Counted from the stretch's first letter, positions 17,893 through 27,421 are shown. The stretch is DNA of 64,000 nt from Calothrix sp. NIES-2100 (GCF_002368195.1 NZ_AP018178.1:5856145-5920144); one strand, 5' to 3'. The notes: a model not told the origin generated them from the sequence alone. Translations and numbers: made by a program.

Positions 17893-17995
17893 TGTAATTA
17901 CTCCTAAATTAATTTATACATGTATAAGCATTGAGCTTTACGCTTACAAAAAATTATATGTGTTAGGGTTGTCGTGAATTGGTATAAGTCTTAAT

Positions 17996-18040
17996 TTTGT
18001 AGTCAGCACTAAAATCCAGGACTAAAGTCCTGACTACGAA
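17996..18040. repeat. TAGTCAG palindromic element, copy 2
   Basis: It runs from TTTGTAGTCAG to CTGACTACGAA with inner AGGACTAAAGTCCT symmetry. It is related to 11903-11956 and, like it, lies directly behind a minus-strand stop codon. Confidence 0.75.
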
Positions 18041-18061
18041 CTTATTACCAGCAGTATAAAT

Positions 18062-19246
18062 TTAGCGTTTAAGATTGGGGATGAGACGGCGTAAGATTCT
18101 CATCAGCGGTGATTCAATTTTTAGCTTAAAGGCTAGTATCTGGGTACGTTGTAAAGAATTAAAATTATTGTCGCTGACAAGTATTAATGAGCGTTGACCA
18201 TCGGGTAATGTAGGGCCAAGAGTTAAGCCTTCGATGTTGTCAAGCAGTACATCTAAACCTCTCAAGTCTAACAACAGTTTTTTCTCAACAGGTTTGATTT
18301 TTTGGGAGTTAATACTTAAAAGGCTATCTATCTGCTGAATCTCATCAGCGCCTTCTAAAGAAACCTGAAATAGTAAAATAGCAAATCCTAAGCCTGTAAA
18401 TGACCTTTCTAAACTCAGGAAATTTCCTTGATCGTCAAGGGCGACTAAATCAGGCAACCCGCTAGCAAACTTACCAGTAAAATTTAAAAAAGATGATATC
18501 GGTTCAGTCTGATAAAGAAATTCTTTTTCTGGCTGCTTGGTCAGTAAATTATACTGAATTATCCGACAAGAAGTGCTGGTATTAGGTTGAGCTTCTACAC
18601 CATCTTGAATTAGAGCATTTTCAGTGGCTGTAAAAAGTTTTTTGTCGTTGGGCGTGATGGTGAGGCTTTCAAAAGCCAAATTGTCGCGGATACCATACTG
18701 ACCATTTTTATTGGGTAAAAACTTTTTTGGTATGGGTAGTGTTGTGATTACCTTACCAGTAGATAAAGAAAACTCTTTAATAAAAGGATTAACTAGTTCT
18801 TTAACATCACCTTCAGAAGAAATAAAGACACTGTTGTTGCTAGTAAAAGCAATTCCTTCGGTATCGCTGGTAGCTCTAGCAAATTTGTTACCATTTTCAT
18901 TAAAAAGTGTTGTGACACCAACAGGAACAACACCATTATTTTTGAGTGAACCTGTACTGAGGTCTATTTTGAAAGTGTAGAAACGGGCGGGAGCTTTTTC
19001 ACTACGGTCATCAGAAATGGCATAATAAAGGTTGTTTTTGGCATCATAGGTAATTCCTGATAAACCGCCAACGGGTGTTTTTTGAAAGGACAATCCTTTG
19101 GCAAGAGTTGCTTGTCCAATAAACTGGATCTCACTAACGCTGACAGACGCCGATGCTAAATTGCTCCAGCAAAGGCTGATAATTAATATGGGGATAAGAA
19201 AATAAATAATTCTTCGCCAAGTTAAGATTTTTTTGATGAACTGCAT
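18062..19246 (-). CDS. Secreted phytase-like/esterase-like protein
   Basis: The 394-residue protein starts with a hydrophobic signal (IIYFLIPILIISLCWSNLASAS), so it is exported or membrane-anchored. The rest fits the 'esterase-like activity of phytase' family, a beta-propeller-like fold. It has VGGLSGITYDAKNNLYYAISDDRSEKAPARFYTFKIDL near residues 58-95, a SDTEGIAFTSNNSVFISSEGD segment, and near the end DVLLDNIEGLTLGPTLPDGQRSLILVSDNNF. The D/E-rich loops probably bind metal. Family members have been linked to phosphate-ester hydrolysis, but the substrate here is unknown. It stands about 100 bases after the nuclease gene on the same strand, with GTTGACTG repeats between them. Confidence 0.85.
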   Translation of the reverse strand: MQFIKKILTWRRIIYFLIPILIISLCWSNLASASVSVSEIQFIGQATLAKGLSFQKTPVGGLSGITYDAKNNLYYAISDDRSEKAPARFYTFKIDLSTGSLKNNGVVPVGVTTLFNENGNKFARATSDTEGIAFTSNNSVFISSEGDVKELVNPFIKEFSLSTGKVITTLPIPKKFLPNKNGQYGIRDNLAFESLTITPNDKKLFTATENALIQDGVEAQPNTSTSCRIIQYNLLTKQPEKEFLYQTEPISSFLNFTGKFASGLPDLVALDDQGNFLSLERSFTGLGFAILLFQVSLEGADEIQQIDSLLSINSQKIKPVEKKLLLDLRGLDVLLDNIEGLTLGPTLPDGQRSLILVSDNNFNSLQRTQILAFKLKIESPLMRILRRLIPNLKR

Positions 19247-19350
19247 TGATAGCGATCGCTAAAGTTAAAGTGTCAAAGTCACCAAACACAATATCATTGA
19301 ATAAAAGCAGATGGCAGAAGGAACAACTGACTGTTGACTGTTGACTCTTG

Positions 19351-20859
19351 TTAAGCAGGACGCAAATAATACTCTTCTTGGAAAAATTCCACGAGCCAGT
19401 CTTTGACATTGCGCGTAGCACGGCAGTCATCTTCGTTGTAGCGTTGAATTATCTCCAATAAAGTGCGATCACCTGTCTCTAACCACATATCATACCAGTA
19501 AATACACTTAGCTCCACTAGCTTCTTTATCGCGCCATTCAAACCCTAACCATCGAGCAATGGCTTTTAAGGCATAGCTTTCTATGGGTAATGCTACGCTT
19601 TGGGTTAATTGTTCATAAACATCCACAAATCTATTTAATACAGGACGTACTGAAGAATAGGGAGTTTGGTAAAGCTTTGCTAGCCGTTTGACTGTATCAA
19701 ATTCGTAGGCGCAAAAATGATAAATTGGTGCTTCGGGATATTGCCAAACCAAATCTAGAAATTGTCGCCACACTATTTCTTCGTCTTCTGGTTTTTCTGC
19801 CAAGAGAGAATAAAACTGTTCTGTATTGGTTTGCCTGTTGACTACCAAAACCCCTAACAGATAATTTAAATTTAAGTCTGGCTGTGCCTCAATATCAAAA
19901 TAAATCTCAATGGGGGCTGTGTAAGTGATAGTTTCTGGTGGTAGGGGGTAAGGTAAGATAAACGGACGATTTTGTAGTACAGATTGAGCTTGTACTACTA
20001 ATTTATGTGCTACCTCATGGTCAAAACCCGTCAGATTTTCTAGTATGCTGGGACTAGTACTAGCCAGGGATTCCAGTGTAGTTAAAGAAAGTTCTTGCAG
20101 TTGAGTATAGCGAACTGGTGTGACTCCTGGTAGTAAAGACAAATGTTTTTCTGATTGAGCGATCGCATAACATTTACTATACCAATGGCAAAGATTGCAT
20201 TTTTGGCGAGAAATAAATACTTCTGCACCATCCGGTGACTCTAAAGCTTGAATCAATTCCGCCAAAATCAGTTGCATCTGTGGCGTCCATTTCAGTAAAT
20301 CTACTGAATAACTATTTTCTCTGGTACGCAATTTCAGCAAACCTGTTGGCGGCGAGGTTCCCTGCAATTTTGCCAAGACCTGAGCATGAAATGCAACCCC
20401 CACTTGATATTCCTGCTTGGGACGTTTACCCATTTCCAAACTTGCTGGTACATACATCCAATCTCCAAACCGAGATTCTCCTGGCTGTTTTACCAGTAAA
20501 TCTGGACAACTGAGCAGGGTATATTTTTGATAATCTGGGGAAGCAGAGAAATTTTCACTTTCTGTATTTACCCAATCGTCGTAACTAACTAACAATATTC
20601 CCCGATGAATGTACTCAACTCCACGCTGCATTAATTCTACGGTTGCTGCTTGTCCTGCTTGCCAGTCTCTTCTGGGATAATCCGGCTGATGGTAAGACAA
20701 ATTCGCCAAAATACTCTTTTGATAAGCGATTTTGTCTTGTTGTAGTTTTAGCAGCAACTCATTGGGAGTGTCTCGCTGGTTTTTATCACCGTGACTATCT
20801 AAAAAAGGGCGGCGCTTACAGCGTTGATATTGAAGTAACAGATCAGCATTAATTAACAT
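19351..20859 (-). CDS. TM0106-family RecB-like putative nuclease
   Basis: This 502-residue protein combines a RecB/Cas4-like N-terminal half with a C-terminal RNase H-like exonuclease domain. The N-terminal YQRCKRRPFLDSHGD and a distal CNLCHWYSKC cluster at about 221-230 give four Cys that could hold an Fe-S cluster, as in Cas4/AddB. The C-terminal part shows the DEDD-type pattern: YFDIEAQPD, HFCAYEFDTV and RYNEDDCRATRNV. It is not linked to a CRISPR array in this window. The role (DNA repair or processing) is inferred from the fold. Confidence 0.88.
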   Translation of the reverse strand: MLINADLLLQYQRCKRRPFLDSHGDKNQRDTPNELLLKLQQDKIAYQKSILANLSYHQPDYPRRDWQAGQAATVELMQRGVEYIHRGILLVSYDDWVNTESENFSASPDYQKYTLLSCPDLLVKQPGESRFGDWMYVPASLEMGKRPKQEYQVGVAFHAQVLAKLQGTSPPTGLLKLRTRENSYSVDLLKWTPQMQLILAELIQALESPDGAEVFISRQKCNLCHWYSKCYAIAQSEKHLSLLPGVTPVRYTQLQELSLTTLESLASTSPSILENLTGFDHEVAHKLVVQAQSVLQNRPFILPYPLPPETITYTAPIEIYFDIEAQPDLNLNYLLGVLVVNRQTNTEQFYSLLAEKPEDEEIVWRQFLDLVWQYPEAPIYHFCAYEFDTVKRLAKLYQTPYSSVRPVLNRFVDVYEQLTQSVALPIESYALKAIARWLGFEWRDKEASGAKCIYWYDMWLETGDRTLLEIIQRYNEDDCRATRNVKDWLVEFFQEEYYLRPA

Positions 20860-20893
20860 TCCTTTACGCTAGCAAGAATTAGTATTTTCTGGG

Positions 20894-21012
20894 AGTCAAA
20901 AGTCTATAGTCAAAAGTCTATAGTCAAAAGTCCATAGTCAAGAGTCCATAGTCAAAAATTTCTTGATCAATGACCATTGACCATTGACCATTGACCATTG
21001 ACCATTAACCAT
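20894..21012. repeat. Two abutting short tandem repeat arrays
   Basis: The left array (20894-20956) has about five copies of a 14-bp unit AAAAGTCTATAGTC with small variations. The right array (about 20967-21012) has six TTGACCA heptamers. Both lie in the divergent promoter interval between the nuclease and aminotransferase genes. Confidence 0.85.
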
Positions 21013-21045
21013 GCACTATTTTTGCCAGTTTAATCCAAAATTAGT

Positions 21046-22236
21046 ATGACTAATCTTTCTGCCACACAAAAGAATGTGCATAGCTATCGAGAGCAATTTC
21101 CCGCTTTAGCGAATAAGGCATACTTTAATTATGGCGGTCAAGGGCCGATGCCTCAAGGCGTAATGGATGCTATGACCGAAACTCAAGCCCAAATCCAAAA
21201 CATAGGCCCCTTTGGTAATGAAGTTGGGCGCTGGATTGGATTAAATGTGAAAGCAGCAAAAGAAGCGATCGCATCTGATCTGAATGTAGCACCAACCACA
21301 ATCACGCTGACCGAAAATGTCACTGTTGGTTGCAATATTGCGATGTGGGGTATTGAGTGGCACTCTGGCGATCATATACTACTCTCCGATTGCGAACATC
21401 AGGGAATCATCGCCATCTCCCAAGAAATCAGTCGCAGGTTTGGTGTAGAAGTTACCACTTGTCCCCTGATGGATACTTTAAATACAGGCGACCCTGTAGA
21501 AGTTATTAACCAACATTTACGCCCGAATACTCGCCTGGTGGTGTTAAGTCATATCCTCTGGAATACAGGTCAACTTTTACCTCTAGACAAAATTGCCGAA
21601 GTATGCAGGAATAATAATTCGCAAATTTTGGTAGACGCAGCCCAGTCTGTAGGGGCTATGCCTTTAAATTTAGATCAATTAGGCGTAGATTTCTATGCTT
21701 TCACTGGTCACAAATGGTTATGCGGTCCCGCTGGTGTAGGCGGTTTGTATGTTAGACCCCAAGCCAAAGCCAGTTTAAAACCTACCTTTGTTGGTTGGCG
21801 TAGTGTGATTTTAGACGATCGCAACCAGCCAATAGATTGGAATCCAGACGGGAGTCAATACGAAGTCGCGACATCGGATTATCCATTGTACGTTGGTTTA
21901 AAAGAGGCGATCGCTATTCATCAGCAATGGGGAACCGCAGAACAACGTTATCAACAAATTTGTCGCCACAGTGAATACCTGTGGCGAAAGTTAGCAGCTT
22001 TACCCAATGTCAAATGTTTGCGGACATCTCCTCCCGAATGCGGTTTAGTTTCGTTTCAACTAGTTAACCAAAAACCCCACACTACTTTAAAGTTAGTCCA
22101 ATTCTTAGAGTCAGAAAGATCATTCATTCGCCAAATTCGCGATCCCGATTGTGTCCGCGCCTGTGTCCATTACTTTACTTTAGAATCGGAAATCGACCAA
22201 TTAGTTGAGTCCGTGCAAAGATTTTCCTTGGCTTAG
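21046..22236 (+). CDS. Class V aminotransferase (cysteine desulfurase-like)
   Basis: The 396-residue PLP enzyme of fold type I has the class V signature. The PLP-ring contact is DAAQSVGAMPLNLDQLGVDFYAFTGHKWLCGPAGVG, with the Schiff-base Lys in TGHKW (about residue 226). Other landmarks are YFNYGGQGPMPQGVMDAM at the start and HILWNTGQLLPL. The cysteine-containing active loop expected in true group I IscS/NifS is not evident. It may be a cysteine/selenocysteine-lyase-like or isopenicillin-epimerase-like branch; the substrate cannot be called. It stands alone, with no sulfur-assembly genes nearby. Confidence 0.9.
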   Translation: MTNLSATQKNVHSYREQFPALANKAYFNYGGQGPMPQGVMDAMTETQAQIQNIGPFGNEVGRWIGLNVKAAKEAIASDLNVAPTTITLTENVTVGCNIAMWGIEWHSGDHILLSDCEHQGIIAISQEISRRFGVEVTTCPLMDTLNTGDPVEVINQHLRPNTRLVVLSHILWNTGQLLPLDKIAEVCRNNNSQILVDAAQSVGAMPLNLDQLGVDFYAFTGHKWLCGPAGVGGLYVRPQAKASLKPTFVGWRSVILDDRNQPIDWNPDGSQYEVATSDYPLYVGLKEAIAIHQQWGTAEQRYQQICRHSEYLWRKLAALPNVKCLRTSPPECGLVSFQLVNQKPHTTLKLVQFLESERSFIRQIRDPDCVRACVHYFTLESEIDQLVESVQRFSLA

Positions 22237-22308
22237 ATATTGGGGGACGCAGGAGACTAGGGAGATAGGGGGAGGCGGGGACGCAAAGAAATGACAACTG
22301 ACAACTAA

Positions 22309-22668
22309 CTATTTACTATTACCAAAATCAAACTGTACTTGCGTTCCGTCATTCCCATTGAAAGACTCAACAGGTACAAAGAAAACAGAATCTTTGGGTG
22401 CTGAGAGTGCTTCTCTCAAGCGTAAATCTTCCGCAGTTCTAGTGTTTACTTGATTCTCATTGGGAACAATGGCGGGATTTTGTAGCTCAAAAAATTTGTT
22501 AAAGTCTTGCTGAGAATTTCGATTATCAATTCCGGTTAACGAATCACCAGTGATTGAATAGTTTTCTGTATTTTGGTTTGATGCTGCTGATGACTGTGCT
22601 TGAACCGGGTTTCCTAGGCTTGCAAAAGCTGTCATAATTGCCAACAAAGCAACAATTCTAGCGTTCAT
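22309..22668 (-). CDS. Small secreted protein of unknown function
   Basis: The 119-residue protein has an N-terminal signal peptide (MNARIVALLAIMTAFASLGNPVQAQ, cleavage likely after AQA/VQA). The mature part is Asn/Gln/Ser-rich and probably flexible, with DNRNSQQDFNKFFELQNPAIVP and a C-terminal APKDSVFFVPVESFNGNDGTQVQFDFG. I do not recognise a domain; it resembles small conserved cyanobacterial exported proteins. It is transcribed towards the aminotransferase gene (convergent). Confidence 0.65.
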   Translation of the reverse strand: MNARIVALLAIMTAFASLGNPVQAQSSAASNQNTENYSITGDSLTGIDNRNSQQDFNKFFELQNPAIVPNENQVNTRTAEDLRLREALSAPKDSVFFVPVESFNGNDGTQVQFDFGNSK

Positions 22669-23159
22669 AAGTTTTATCCCAATTCTTTATATATTAATCG
22701 TTGTGATTTGCTCAGTAACTTATTTTTGTGAACCTTATTATAGGTTACACTTTAGAAAATGTTTGAAAAGTATAATTGGTAACATCTAAACCTCAAAAAC
22801 CTAACCCCCCTAGCCCCCTTCCCTACAAGGGAAAGGGGTTTAAAAACCTCTCAAGAGCAAGATAAAGGAATGAAAGTGAGGTTTTTAGTATACATTTTGA
22901 CTTTTCCAACAACCTCTTGCAATTAATTGTAATGAACGCTATTTAAGCAGTCAATAATTGCTAATTTTTCTTAAAATTTAAATTGTATTTTTGGGAAAAT
23001 TTCCAAAAATAGCAAAATAAAACAATGTATTGATAAATATTAATGATGACATCTGACAAATAGTAAATTTTTTGATGTTATTGTAGCTACGTTGTTAACA
23101 TAGACTAGAATATAATTCATCTGCCAGAAGTATTAATAGATAGCCAGTTACGAGAAACA
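22669..23159. other. AT-rich intergenic region
   Basis: It carries the promoter of the small secreted protein. Positions about 22790-22920 are a dispersed repeat of the CCTAACCCCCCTAGCCCCC/GGGAAAGGGG type. The remainder is AT-rich without a visible gene. Confidence 0.5.
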
Positions 23160-23852
23160 TCAAATACCTTTAATTTGTCCCACCACTTCAATTTTATTTT
23201 GAGCGTTAGCTTTTAACACCACAGAGTCTCCAGATTTTGGGTAAATATCACCCGTGATTGTTGTAATGATGATTTCGTGAGTGATCATCACAATCACACC
23301 AGAAGTATTACGGTTATTGACAATAAACTGACGCAGTTTTGCTGTTTGCTGAGATTGGGTTTTGTAATTATTAAAGAAGGAATTTATTACCGGGAAAGGC
23401 TCAACTTTACCCAAATTCAGAAGTTTAGCCGTTTCCAAACAGCGACACCATTGGCTTGACAAAACCCGAGAAACTTGAATTTTTTTGCTTCTAAAAGCCG
23501 TTCCGATTCTGATAGCCTGTTTTCTACCTTCATCCGAGAGATTACGTTGCGTAGAGCAATCATTAAGTTTAAAATCGAGTGGGTCGCCAATTCCTGGGGC
23601 TAAAGCATGACGCATCATCACTATATAACCTCTTCCCTCGCGAAGACGAGACCAAATTTCTGCTTCGGAGTTAGCAGAAACATTAGTTTTAGCAGTTGTA
23701 TTTGAATTTTTTTTGTTATTTGTAACAGATTTTTGAGGTTCTTGAACAGTTGCGACTGTTGGCTTTTCTGGAGTTTTAGGGTTGTAGAAAGGTTTAAGTA
23801 TTAACAATAGAGCAACAGCAGCAAGACCAAAGATAAGATAGGGACGCATCAT
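23160..23852 (-). CDS. Membrane-anchored histidine phosphatase-family protein
   Basis: The 230-residue protein has an N-terminal hydrophobic anchor (MMRPYLIFGLAAVALLLIL) and a Lys/Asn/Thr linker. From about residue 72 follows a phosphoglycerate-mutase-like (SixA/branch 2-like) domain. The catalytic motif is MMRHALAPG (RHA in place of RHG). Further features are LSDEGRKQAIRIGTAF with the supporting Arg, SSQWCRCLETAKLL, and the second His in VIVMITHEIIITTITG. All core residues (Arg-His, Arg, Glu, His) look present, so it should be active. It is predicted on the periplasmic face. The substrate is unknown. Confidence 0.87.
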   Translation of the reverse strand: MMRPYLIFGLAAVALLLILKPFYNPKTPEKPTVATVQEPQKSVTNNKKNSNTTAKTNVSANSEAEIWSRLREGRGYIVMMRHALAPGIGDPLDFKLNDCSTQRNLSDEGRKQAIRIGTAFRSKKIQVSRVLSSQWCRCLETAKLLNLGKVEPFPVINSFFNNYKTQSQQTAKLRQFIVNNRNTSGVIVMITHEIIITTITGDIYPKSGDSVVLKANAQNKIEVVGQIKGI

Positions 23853-23880
23853 GACATACTGTAATTAGCTAAAACACATC

Positions 23881-24060
23881 TAATACCAATTTCATGTGAA
23901 GTTGCACATATCTCGATCCCCCTAAATCCACGCCACTTGCTACCCTGCGGGAAGCCGCTCCGCGTCTACAAGTCGGGGAACCCGCAAGGGCGCAGTGGCT
24001 CCCCTTTTTAAGGGGGACCTTGAGAAGTTTTCTCCTCTTTCCAAGGGAGACTTTGATAGA
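23881..24060. repeat. Inverted-repeat element copy with a nested GC-rich repeat
   Basis: Positions 23885-23928 match the left end of the element at 47751-47886 (ACCAATTT.ATGTGAAGTTGCACATATC..GATCCCC). A 73-bp GC-rich segment (23930-24002), bounded by CGCCACTTGC and GCAGTGGCTCC, then interrupts it before CCCCTTTTTAAGGGGG resumes. Thus one repeat appears inserted in another. A relative of the nested segment is at 57452-57612 in the opposite orientation. Confidence 0.7.
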
Positions 24061-24107
24061 TGTTAAAAACCATCTGTTGTTATCTCTCAGATTTCTGTTT
24101 CTAGCGC

Positions 24108-25562
24108 TCAATTTTTCACTTTTACTTTGAGCAGCAATTCCTCTTTAATGCGGTTGAGAATCGAAGTTTCATCCAAAGTCGCCAAAATTCGACTGATTAC
24201 TGCTTTTGGCCCATCAGGCCCCCAAGTTGCACCATTGGCTAAATAAGCTTTAGTCACTTGTCCAATACCATAGGAAGAAACACCCGCAACACCAGCTTGG
24301 GTGACGGCTACTGATATATAAGGGCCAATAGCAGCGCCAGCCGTAGCGGTTGCAGAAATGCCAAGTAAAGTTTTTAACCCACTTAAGCCCAAATTTGCCA
24401 GTAATTCACTCACACCAATACCACCCATACTCAGAGCAATTTTTTGCAGCAGTTGCACAGCCCCAGCCTCAGTCATGGGCAGACCGTAGAGTTTAGATAA
24501 TCCCAAAATCAGAAAAATATCAATGGCAATGCTACTCAGTATATCGACAACTGTCACCGGATTAAGTGCGATCGCTAATGCTTTGGTCATCACAGCTTTC
24601 CAAATTAGCTGATTGGCATTCTGTTCCCGAATCATCAGTTTTCGCTGCACTAATTGCTCATTCACTATATCCGCGTAAAGCATAGTATTTAAAGCTACTA
24701 AAGCTTTACCTTCACGTTGGAGAATTTCCAATATTTTCAGCTTCAGTTCATCAACTTGAGCATTACCTGTGCGTAACTGTATACCTCGACTCCCATCAGG
24801 TCGCATAATCGCCGTTTTGACCAACGGTGAAGCCGCAGCCATAACAATTTCTAAGGGTGAGACTAATTCCTTAACTCTCTCATCCCGAATTTTATGGTAA
24901 ATTGCCATCCTATCCGCTTCTGGATACTGGTCAACTTTGTTAAACACCAGAATTATCGGTTTACCAGCTTCCCGCAACTGAGAAAGCGCCTGATGTTCTA
25001 ACTTTGTCATGTCACCAGAAATCACAAACAGAATTAAATCTGCCTGTTTTGCTACCTGTTCAGCTAAAGCAGCACGGGTATCACCATCAATTTCATCTAA
25101 TCCAGGTGTATCAATTAATTCCACCTGCGATTGACCCCCAGATGGTAGGGTAACTCGCAAAGCGCGTTCTGTTTCGCCAATTACCTCTTCGCTAATAGTC
25201 CAATTAACTGTTTGCGCATCCCGAGTCACGCCATGCAAAGGCCCAGTTTCAAAAATTGGTTGTCCAACTAAAGCATTCAGTAAAGAAGATTTCCCCCGTC
25301 CCACCATCCCAAAAGCAGCAATTTGCACCACCATGCGGTCCAACTTCCCTAGCATGGTTTCCAAATCCTCAATTTCTGTCTCTAAACCCCGCTTTTCTTG
25401 GGGGGAGAGGTCAAGATTGGCTACTAAGTTTCGTAACGCTGTTTGTGCCCTTTTATAGTTGAGTTCTGTTTGAATATCTTCAAAACTAAAAATGGCACTA
25501 TCTAGTTCTTCCTCCCAGTTGGGTGAATTGCTGTGATGAGGTTCGGGTAATATCGAAGTCAT
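24108..25562 (-). CDS. Era/dynamin-like GTPase with DUF697 C-terminal domain
   Basis: From ATG 25562 the protein has 484 residues; an in-frame start at 25631 would add an unconvincing leader. The GTPase domain shows G1 GMVGRGKSS, a Thr in HGVTRDAQT, G3 DTPGLDE, and G4 NKVD (VFNKVDQYP). After about residue 300 comes a hydrophobic, Ala/Gly-rich region of two or three possible membrane helices (VTVVDILSSIAIDIFLILGLSKLYGLPM; GISATATAGAAIGPYI), typical of DUF697. The family is thought to act at membranes in cyanobacteria and chloroplasts, but a reaction partner is unknown. The next gene upstream on the same strand is the nuclease-like ORF. Confidence 0.9.
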   Translation of the reverse strand: MTSILPEPHHSNSPNWEEELDSAIFSFEDIQTELNYKRAQTALRNLVANLDLSPQEKRGLETEIEDLETMLGKLDRMVVQIAAFGMVGRGKSSLLNALVGQPIFETGPLHGVTRDAQTVNWTISEEVIGETERALRVTLPSGGQSQVELIDTPGLDEIDGDTRAALAEQVAKQADLILFVISGDMTKLEHQALSQLREAGKPIILVFNKVDQYPEADRMAIYHKIRDERVKELVSPLEIVMAAASPLVKTAIMRPDGSRGIQLRTGNAQVDELKLKILEILQREGKALVALNTMLYADIVNEQLVQRKLMIREQNANQLIWKAVMTKALAIALNPVTVVDILSSIAIDIFLILGLSKLYGLPMTEAGAVQLLQKIALSMGGIGVSELLANLGLSGLKTLLGISATATAGAAIGPYISVAVTQAGVAGVSSYGIGQVTKAYLANGATWGPDGPKAVISRILATLDETSILNRIKEELLLKVKVKN

Positions 25563-25677
25563 GGGAATTTTAAATTTTGGATTTACCTCAGATCTGATCC
25601 TAGTTATTTTTAACCGGCTTTCACCATCCACACCAGAAAACTCAAAATTGTTTCTAGCGGTGGTAGCGGATAATCAG

Positions 25678-26211
25678 TTAAATCAATTGTGACTGTTTGT
25701 CCTCAAGTTTGAGAAACCTCCATTGAGTACCACTACTGACAGTCCCATAAACTGCTGTGATGGATTGTCCTTTGGCTTCATTGAATCGTTGTACAGCTAC
25801 CATTTCTGCAATACATTGTCCAAGTCCTGATTTTAAATCAGATTTTTTCGCCTCAACAATGACAATTGCAGGTGCTTCCACTGTTAATTGTTCGGGGGAA
25901 CGGCTGATTAAAAAATCACATACACCATTGAGTCCAATACTGCCATCCACATTAAATTCCTCGCCAGAAAAGACGCTAATAGAGGAATTGAGGATGCGGC
26001 GCACTTCCAACAGTACAGGATTAATAATCACCTCGGAACGGGCTTTCTCAGTATCCACTGCAATTGCCCAAGGTAAATCCTCTAAAATCCCTTGCAGTCT
26101 GGGACTAGGATGTATAGTTTCAATCGAGTCAGGAAAAAAGCGTACTCCCTCTACAGTATTGAGGTGAAAATCTTGTTTCACTTTTTCAATGGTAAATTGA
26201 CTGTAGGGCAT
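25678..26211 (-). CDS. Hypothetical protein with nuclease-like core
   Basis: The 177-residue protein is conserved-looking, with INPVLLEVRRILNSSISVFSGEEFNVDGSIGLNGVCDFLISRS followed by PAIVIVEAKKSDLKSGLGQCIAEMVAVQRF. The D (in VCDFL) and E-x-K (IVEAKK) spacing resembles a PD-(D/E)xK restriction-endonuclease fold, and the helix after EAKK with Q(C)IAEM strengthens this. A catalytic role is inference. It is followed by the GTPase gene on the same strand after about 115 bases. No partner methylase or toxin/antitoxin gene is seen. Confidence 0.7.
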   Translation of the reverse strand: MPYSQFTIEKVKQDFHLNTVEGVRFFPDSIETIHPSPRLQGILEDLPWAIAVDTEKARSEVIINPVLLEVRRILNSSISVFSGEEFNVDGSIGLNGVCDFLISRSPEQLTVEAPAIVIVEAKKSDLKSGLGQCIAEMVAVQRFNEAKGQSITAVYGTVSSGTQWRFLKLEDKQSQLI

Positions 26212-26695
26212 AGTTTTAAATTTTAGTAGCCAGCAATTGTATTCCTAGCCTAGCGTTTCAACAAGAGTCGAAATATCCCCAGTGCGATCGCTTATTCTAT
26301 GTACATTCATGTATATTAATATGTATATTTTGTCTTTAAGAGATGCGATCGCTTCCCAAAAGTGCGATCGTTAGGAATATGCAGAGAAATAAATTACCTC
26401 ATCTCAAGGATCGTGGGTTTCGACTCCGCTCAAACCACTGGCTCTTAGTCGAAGCCTGAGCGGAGTCGAAGGCGTATTTTATCGTAGATAAGCCCGATTT
26501 TTTGGTAAACTATTTGACCGAAAATTATTTTAAAATCATCAATGTTAAGTAATAAATTTGACAAATATATACTTAATGCACTGACAATTCATCTACCAAA
26601 CACGTAGTTTCCGGGCTTGAGGGAAGAGGAGTGTCCGAAAAAGTAGTACATTGAAAAATGCATCTAATAGCGTTAGGAACTTGACTAAATCACCT
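26212..26695. other. Intergenic region upstream of tpiA
   Basis: It contains three GCGATCG-type sites, an AT-rich block (26305-26330) and an inverted repeat TTCGACTCCGCTCA/TGAGCGGAGTCGAA (about 26418-26470). No gene is seen. The last 100 bases should hold the tpiA promoter. Confidence 0.5.
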
Positions 26696-27421
26696 GTGCG
26701 GAAAATCGTTATTGCCGGTAACTGGAAAATGTTCAAAACTCAGGCAGAGTCCGAAGAGTTTTTACGCGGATTTCTGCCCCACCTAGAGGACACACCAGAC
26801 GAACGCGAAGTATTACTTTGTCCTCCTTTCACTGACTTAAGCGTTTTGTCCAAGTATTTGCATGGTAGCCGTATACAACTGGGAGCGCAAAATGTCCACT
26901 GGGAAGAAAATGGAGCCTACACCGGTGAAATTTCTCCCCTTATGCTCACAGAAATAGGTGCGCGCTTTGTTATTGTCGGTCATAGCGAACGCAGACAATA
27001 TTTTGGCGAAACAGACGCAACTGTCAACCTCCGCCTAAAAGCTGCGCAGAAGTACGGTCTTACCCCAATTCTCTGTGTCGGCGAAACTAAAGAACAACGC
27101 GATGGTGGCAAAACCGAATCGTTGATTCTCAGTCAGCTAGAGAAAGGCCTGGTAAATGTTGATCAGGATAACTTGGTGATTGCTTACGAACCGATTTGGG
27201 CGATTGGTACAGGTGACACTTGTGAAGTCACAGAAGCCAATCGGGTAATTGGTTTGATTCGTAACCAGTTGACTAATCCCAACGTTTCAATTCAATATGG
27301 TGGCTCAGTTAAGCCCAATAATATTGATGAAATTATGGCTCAACCGGAAATTGATGGTGTTCTTGTGGGAGGCGCAAGCTTAGAACCTGAAAGTTTCGCC
27401 AGGATTGTGAACTATAAGTAG
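26696..27421 (+). CDS. tpiA: Triosephosphate isomerase
   Basis: It interconverts dihydroxyacetone phosphate and glyceraldehyde 3-phosphate in glycolysis and the Calvin cycle. GTG 26696 gives 241 residues (MRKIVIAGNWKMFKTQ), the usual length; an upstream TTG at 26651 would add 15 atypical residues. Catalytic landmarks are Lys in GNWKM, His in VGHSERRQ, Glu in YEPIWAIGTG, and the phosphate-binding IQYGGSVKP and VGGASL. It is separated from folP only by heptamer repeats, so co-transcription is possible. Confidence 0.97.
   Translation: MRKIVIAGNWKMFKTQAESEEFLRGFLPHLEDTPDEREVLLCPPFTDLSVLSKYLHGSRIQLGAQNVHWEENGAYTGEISPLMLTEIGARFVIVGHSERRQYFGETDATVNLRLKAAQKYGLTPILCVGETKEQRDGGKTESLILSQLEKGLVNVDQDNLVIAYEPIWAIGTGDTCEVTEANRVIGLIRNQLTNPNVSIQYGGSVKPNNIDEIMAQPEIDGVLVGGASLEPESFARIVNYK

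Noticed and set aside
19351..20859. Cas4 or other CRISPR adaptation gene
   Set aside because: The RNase H-like C-terminal half and length fit the TM0106 family, and there is no array or cas neighbour.
23869..24111. 80-codon minus-strand ORF between the phosphatase and the GTPase
   Set aside because: It lies wholly in nested dispersed repeats and has no protein-like features.
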